From Chlorobiaceae bacterium (GTDB lineage Bacteria > Bacteroidota > Chlorobiia > Chlorobiales > Chlorobiaceae), in the NCBI GenBank assembly GCA_013336025.1, contig JAAXUM010000035.1:1-9707 (forward strand): a stretch of DNA of 9,707 nucleotides, read 5' to 3'. Shown piece after piece: positions 6,230 to 9,707 of the stretch; within the stretch, counting starts at the first letter, position 1; each line of letters begins with the position of its first letter. The notes beneath the pieces are model-generated. The model was given only the letters and a program-made list of their open reading frames with translations. It ran no database searches and was not told the origin of the DNA. Made by a program: the position numbers and the translations under genes.

Positions 6230-7714
6230 TTATCCTCTCATTCTCGGATCGAGGGCATCACGCACGCCGTCACCGATCAGGTTAAAGCATACCACCGTTG
6301 TAAGAATGGCGATGCCCGGAAATGTTGATATCCACCAGTGGTTCAAAAGGCTGTCGCGTCCTTCGTTGATGATGTTGCCCCAGCTTGCTGTAGGCGGCTG
6401 AACGCCGAGTCCGAGAAACGAAAGTCCTGCTTCGGTGAGAATGATGCTGCCGATACGGAGTGTTGCCGCGATAATGACCGGCGTCAGCGTGTTCGGTGCA
6501 AGGTGGCGGAAAATGATTCTCATATTCGAAAGTCCGAGCGATTTTGCTGCGAGAATAAACTCCTGTTCTTTAAGAGAGAGTACCTGGCTTCTGACAATTC
6601 TTGCCACTCCCATCCAGCCGGTGAAAGAGAGCGTAATCACAATCAGATAGATGGAGTTGCCGAATGCAGCGATAATGATAAGAATGAGAAAGAGTGCCGG
6701 GAAGGCTATAAGGACATCGACAATTCGCATTAATATGGCATCGATCCAGCCTCCGAAATAGCCGGATGAGACTCCGATAACGGTGCCGAGCGTTACGGAG
6801 ATGAGGACGACAAGAAATCCGATGGAGAGTGATATTCTCGATCCATAGATAACACGGCTCAGAATGTCGCGTCCGTACTGGTCGGTACCGAGTATGAAGG
6901 TGCGGGTTATGGCAGGTTTTGCCGTTTTATCTTTTCCTGCCTTCAGCTCGGCAATCGGAATGGTTTTTGTCCGTATTCCCTGGACGTATTCAACCATGTC
7001 ACCCTGAATGTTATAGCTGTTGACGAATTTCAGTGCATGGGGTTCGTTTCGTGAAGTGAGTTTCTGATAGTCGCTGATAAAGGCATTACTCAGTTCTATT
7101 GTTCTGCCTGATCCTTTTTGCATGGGAATGACGAGGTGTTTCGGCTGCTGAAGAACCAGAGCCTGCAGTCGTGTCATTGGTGGCTGATAGGCTGTGACAA
7201 GGAAGTCCTGCTGGTCGTAGGGACTGAAAGGCGCAATGAACGGTGCAAGGAATGCTACCGAGTAGAGGGTGAAAATGATGGCCGATGCATAGAGTGCGAT
7301 AGATTGGCGCATGAATGCCTGAAGACTTATTTTTCCGAGGCTTGATTCTTCTCTGGTCGGCTTGTTTTCATCTGAAACCGTTTTTTTGCAGGATCGCTGT
7401 GAAATGAAAAACAGAAGAACGGGAATGGTGACAAGACAGCACGAGCCAATCCAGAACTCAAGGATCTCCGGACTGAAGATTTCGCGGAGTGTCTCCGGTG
7501 TTATGATGAGCATGGTCAGTGCGGTAAGCATCGAGCGAAAACTGAAGAGCACAAGGTCAAACCGTATGACGAAAATACAGAGATAGGCGAGGAAGGAGAA
7601 CAGCAGGAACAAACCTTGAGCTGTTTTTTTCAGGCGGAGAAGCCCGAGCCCGGGGATGAGGCAAAAGAGAGGCATTTTGTTGCCGGGTTGAGTATAGCTT
7701 TTTCCGTTGCTCAT
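6230..7714 (-). CDS. OppC/DppC-type ABC transporter permease with N-terminal extension and external insert
   Basis: Inner-membrane permease of a peptide/nickel-type ABC importer. The C-terminal 220 residues are classic: LGTDQYGRDILSRVIYG (275-291), helices, the coupling motif EFILAAKSLGLSNMRIIFRH (385-404), LSFLGLGVQPPTASWGNIIN (431-450), and the ending NLIGDGVRDALDPRMRG. Compared with the usual ~300 residues, this 494-residue protein has two additions. An N-terminal part of about 135 residues opens with CLIPGLGLLRLKKTAQG and has three or so hydrophobic helices before a charged linker (about 112-130). A segment of about 100 residues between the first permease helix and LGTDQYGRD (about 169-272) would face the periplasm. 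I prefer ATG 7714; an in-frame TTG at 7729 would add five residues, and neither has a good Shine-Dalgarno. No partner permease, ATPase or binding protein is adjacent. The NUDIX gene follows at once. Confidence 0.88.
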   Translation of the reverse strand: MSNGKSYTQPGNKMPLFCLIPGLGLLRLKKTAQGLFLLFSFLAYLCIFVIRFDLVLFSFRSMLTALTMLIITPETLREIFSPEILEFWIGSCCLVTIPVLLFFISQRSCKKTVSDENKPTREESSLGKISLQAFMRQSIALYASAIIFTLYSVAFLAPFIAPFSPYDQQDFLVTAYQPPMTRLQALVLQQPKHLVIPMQKGSGRTIELSNAFISDYQKLTSRNEPHALKFVNSYNIQGDMVEYVQGIRTKTIPIAELKAGKDKTAKPAITRTFILGTDQYGRDILSRVIYGSRISLSIGFLVVLISVTLGTVIGVSSGYFGGWIDAILMRIVDVLIAFPALFLILIIIAAFGNSIYLIVITLSFTGWMGVARIVRSQVLSLKEQEFILAAKSLGLSNMRIIFRHLAPNTLTPVIIAATLRIGSIILTEAGLSFLGLGVQPPTASWGNIINEGRDSLLNHWWISTFPGIAILTTVVCFNLIGDGVRDALDPRMRG

Positions 7715-7776
7715 GAAATAATCGTTCAATTACTGGAAAAAACGACAGATGCAGCACAAAATCAAACAATTCGGAT

Positions 7777-7816
7777 AAAAAAAAACAGCTTTTTCATCGG
7801 GAAAAAGCTGTTTTTT
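7777..7816 (-). terminator. Rho-independent terminator after rplY
   Basis: A perfect 16-bp stem pairs 7780-7795 with 7801-7816 around a five-base loop; its core is ACAGCTTTTTC with its complement. On the minus strand it ends in nine T residues (7785-7777), placing it 37 bases past the rplY stop. The other side also has six T residues, so it could act in both directions, though no plus-strand gene approaches it. Confidence 0.9.
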
Positions 7817-7852
7817 GAAAATAATTGTTTACTGCATGCCGGTAAGGCTGTT

Positions 7853-8449
7853 TCAGCTTGCAGAAGCGGCCGTTTCTGCAGAAGGTTCAGCTTCTTTCTT
7901 CGGTGCAACAACGGTGACAACCGGAGTGTCGGGATCGTCCATAATGGTGAGTCCGGGACGGGTATCCATGGGAATTTCCCTGACATGGATAGAGTGGCCG
8001 ATCTCAAGGTCGGTGCAGTCAATGACAAAATGGTCAGGCATATCTGCGGGCATCCCTTTGAGGGTGAGCGCATGCTTGATGATCTGGATTCTGCCGCCTT
8101 TTTCAACACCAACAGAATTTCCTGTTGTGCCAACGGGTACATCCATCTCAACGAGTTCATCAGCGGAGAAAAGCTGAAAGTCGGTGTGAATAATTCTGTC
8201 GGTTACCGGGTCGAACTGTACATCCTTGATGAAGGAACGCACGGTTTTTCCATCCGGAAACTTGAGATCGATAATGTGCGATTCTGCTGAGTGAACAAGT
8301 TTTTTCAGGGCTATTTCATTGACACTTACCGAGACGGTTTCTTCACCTTTATGGTAGATCACGGCAGGAACTATGCCGGTTTTGCGCAGTTTTGCAGCTT
8401 CTTTTTTCCTGATAATGCGAGGTTCAACCCCTAATGCGATGATTTCCAT
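7853..8449 (-). CDS. rplY: Large-subunit ribosomal protein bL25 (long TL5/CTC form)
   Basis: Ribosomal protein that binds 5S rRNA in the large subunit; the two-domain form is also called TL5 or general stress protein CTC. The 198-residue length marks the long form. Residues 1-92 form the 5S-binding domain: RKKEAAKLRKTGIVPAVIYH (14-33) and FIKDVQFDPVTDRIIHTDFQ (73-92) are family hallmarks. The beta-rich C-terminal domain (about 100-182) has VPVGTTGNSVGVEKGG and LTLKGMPADMP. An Ala/Glu/Ser-rich tail of about 15 residues ends the protein, as is common in this form. The start is supported by AGAGGA six bases before the ATG. It lies 32 bases downstream of prs, in the same orientation and without an intervening terminator, so the two are probably co-transcribed. 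Confidence 0.96.
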   Translation of the reverse strand: MEIIALGVEPRIIRKKEAAKLRKTGIVPAVIYHKGEETVSVSVNEIALKKLVHSAESHIIDLKFPDGKTVRSFIKDVQFDPVTDRIIHTDFQLFSADELVEMDVPVGTTGNSVGVEKGGRIQIIKHALTLKGMPADMPDHFVIDCTDLEIGHSIHVREIPMDTRPGLTIMDDPDTPVVTVVAPKKEAEPSAETAASAS

Positions 8450-8481
8450 GCTTTTCCTCTATCTCTTTTTCTCTTGTGATG

Positions 8482-9465
8482 TTAATGATAGTTTTTGATC
8501 TTGGTGCTTATATCTTTGCTGTCGAAGAGGCAACTGACCGAATCGTCCTCGTATATTCTTTTGATTGCTTCGCCGAACAGGGTGCTGACCGTGACGGTTT
8601 CAATTTTCGGTGAGTAGGCATGATTGGTCACGACCGAATCGGAAACGATCAGCTTTTCAATGACGGATGCATTTATTCTTTCTATTGCAGGGCCTGAAAG
8701 AATAGGATGTGTTGCAGCGGCATAGACTCGCAGTCCGCCTGCATCACGTATTGCCTTGGCCGCATTGACAAGGGTTCCTGCCGTATCGATCATATCGTCC
8801 ACGAGCAGAACGTTTTTGCCGCTGACGTCGCCAATGATGTTCATGACTTCAGCAACGTTTGCTTTTGGTCTTCTTTTGTCAACAATCACCAGGTCTGTGC
8901 CGAGCTCCTCTGCAAATTTTCGTGCAAGCTTAACGCCGCCGACATCGGGAGATGCAACAACAAGATTTTCACGAAAATCCCGCTGGCGGATGTCGTTGAT
9001 CAGCATGACGCTGGAGTAGAGATGGTCAAAAGGAATATCAAAAAATCCCTGGATCTGCGGTGCGTGAAGATCCATGGTCAGAATTCTGTTTGCTCCGGCT
9101 GTGGTCAGCAGGTTTGCGACCAGCTTTGCTGTAATGGCAACTCGAGGTTTGTCCTTTCTGTCCTGTCGAGCATATCCGTAATAAGGGATAACAGCCGTTA
9201 TTCTCGCTGCTGATGATCGTCTGGCGGCATCGATCATGATAAGGAGTTCCATGAGGTTGTCGGCAGGGGGGTTTGTCGACTGAATGATGAACAGATCCGA
9301 GCCTCGGATTGACTCGAAATAATTTACCGATATTTCCCCATCGGAAAAATTCTCGACCTTTGCATCGCAGAGAGGCATGTCGAGATATTCGGCAATTTTT
9401 TCTGCAATGGCCGGATTACTGCGGCCAGCAAAAATTTTGATTGGTTTTACCAATGCATCCTGCAT
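8482..9465 (-). CDS. prs: Ribose-phosphate pyrophosphokinase (PRPP synthetase)
   Basis: Cytosolic enzyme that makes 5-phosphoribosyl 1-pyrophosphate from ribose 5-phosphate and ATP, the precursor for purine, pyrimidine, histidine, tryptophan and NAD synthesis. The 327-residue protein is slightly longer than the usual ~315, with a few extra residues at each end. Visible signatures are NFSDGEISV (39-47), PYYGYARQDRKDKPR (94-108, ATP and catalytic loop), TMDLHAPQIQGFF (130-142), the flexible loop VDKRRPK (195-201, with the catalytic-type Lys-Arg at 197-198), and the PRPP-binding loop LLVDDMIDTAGT (220-231). This is the class I, phosphate-activated type. No clear Shine-Dalgarno precedes ATG 9465, but no better start fits. 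rplY follows in the same operon; the 174-base upstream region contains inverted repeats that may serve regulation. Confidence 0.97.
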   Translation of the reverse strand: MQDALVKPIKIFAGRSNPAIAEKIAEYLDMPLCDAKVENFSDGEISVNYFESIRGSDLFIIQSTNPPADNLMELLIMIDAARRSSAARITAVIPYYGYARQDRKDKPRVAITAKLVANLLTTAGANRILTMDLHAPQIQGFFDIPFDHLYSSVMLINDIRQRDFRENLVVASPDVGGVKLARKFAEELGTDLVIVDKRRPKANVAEVMNIIGDVSGKNVLLVDDMIDTAGTLVNAAKAIRDAGGLRVYAAATHPILSGPAIERINASVIEKLIVSDSVVTNHAYSPKIETVTVSTLFGEAIKRIYEDDSVSCLFDSKDISTKIKNYH

Positions 9466-9528
9466 TTTCAGATGAAACGGGTTATATTAACGGCAGTAAT
9501 TCGTTTTCGACAGTTCCTTCGGGCAGTG

Positions 9529-9577
9529 TTAACTTATAAGCCAATGAAAACTGCTCTGGACTTCGAATATAAGTTAA
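9529..9577. repeat. Inverted repeat upstream of prs (possible operator)
   Basis: TTAACTTATA at 9529-9538 is matched exactly by its reverse complement TATAAGTTAA at 9568-9577. The hexamer GTTAAC appears at 9528-9533 and again at 9590-9595. The repeats sit between divergent prs and the plus-strand gene starting near 9640. They may be a protein-binding site or simply AT-rich chance symmetry. Confidence 0.4.
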
Positions 9578-9639
9578 AAATGCTAAAAAGTTAACTAATT
9601 TTTTACCCTTTCTGAAGCATTCTTATCATTTAATAAGAT

Positions 9640-9707
9640 ATGACGATACATGATATCAGCGTGTACCTTGCGCAGTTTTTTGACCGGGTTGTTCTCGAAG
9701 GTTCCGG
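9640..9707 (+). CDS. Possible start of a divergent gene (partial)
   Basis: A plus-strand frame from ATG 9640 reads MTIHDISVYLAQFFDRVVLE and stays open to the window edge. A TTTACC-16-TATCAT pair (9602-9607 and 9624-9629) lies just upstream and would leave almost no leader; there is no Shine-Dalgarno. The 22 residues look protein-like, but that is too little to name a family. A competing ATG at 9650 in another frame is also open (MISACTLRSFLTG), so the correct frame is not certain. Confidence 0.4.
   Translation, partial: MTIHDISVYLAQFFDRVVLEGS

Noticed and set aside
7616..8290. A 224-codon plus-strand open frame across rplY and the terminator
   Set aside because: It reads through the stem-loop terminator and is antisense to bL25; an artefact of codon composition.

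Overview
The window looks like chromosomal DNA from a green sulfur bacterium (Chlorobiaceae, Chlorobium/Pelodictyon type). The strongest pointer is a 75-residue protein at 2903-3130 that resembles the CsmB/CsmF family of chlorosome envelope proteins, which is confined to chlorosome-bearing phototrophs. The mix of housekeeping genes and moderate base composition fit this, but the assignment is an inference from protein resemblance, not from a search.

Layout. Nearly everything is on the minus strand. From the right: a divergent, mostly missing gene starts at 9640 (+). Then comes prs (PRPP synthetase) followed by rplY (ribosomal protein bL25), closed by a strong stem-loop terminator at 7777-7816. 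Next is a tightly packed group of an OppC/DppC-type permease with unusual extra segments, a NUDIX hydrolase whose ribosome binding site lies in the permease stop region, and a 91-93 residue unknown protein. Between that group and the convergent pepD gene (3457-4911, +) lies about 450 bp without an intact gene. It holds a decayed minus-strand short-chain dehydrogenase-like gene that can be read only by switching among all three frames. Left of pepD, on the minus strand, is the chlorosome envelope gene with its own terminator (2846-2885). It is followed by a branched-chain amino acid/amide-type ABC importer: binding protein (livK-like), permease LivH-like, and the first 150 residues of permease LivM-like, running off the left edge. 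A good sigma-70-like promoter precedes the binding protein.

How the parts fit. The prs-rplY pair is a common bacterial arrangement joining nucleotide precursor supply with translation. The Liv-type genes form one transporter whose ATPases would be expected beyond the left edge. PepD is a solitary cytosolic dipeptidase. I see no defence system, CRISPR array, insertion sequence, tRNA or rRNA. The points most worth a second look are the pseudogene at 4915-5237, the N-terminal membrane extension and large external insert of the orphan OppC-like permease, the conserved-looking unknown gene at 5361-5636, and repeated AT-rich sites around the chlorosome gene and upstream of prs.
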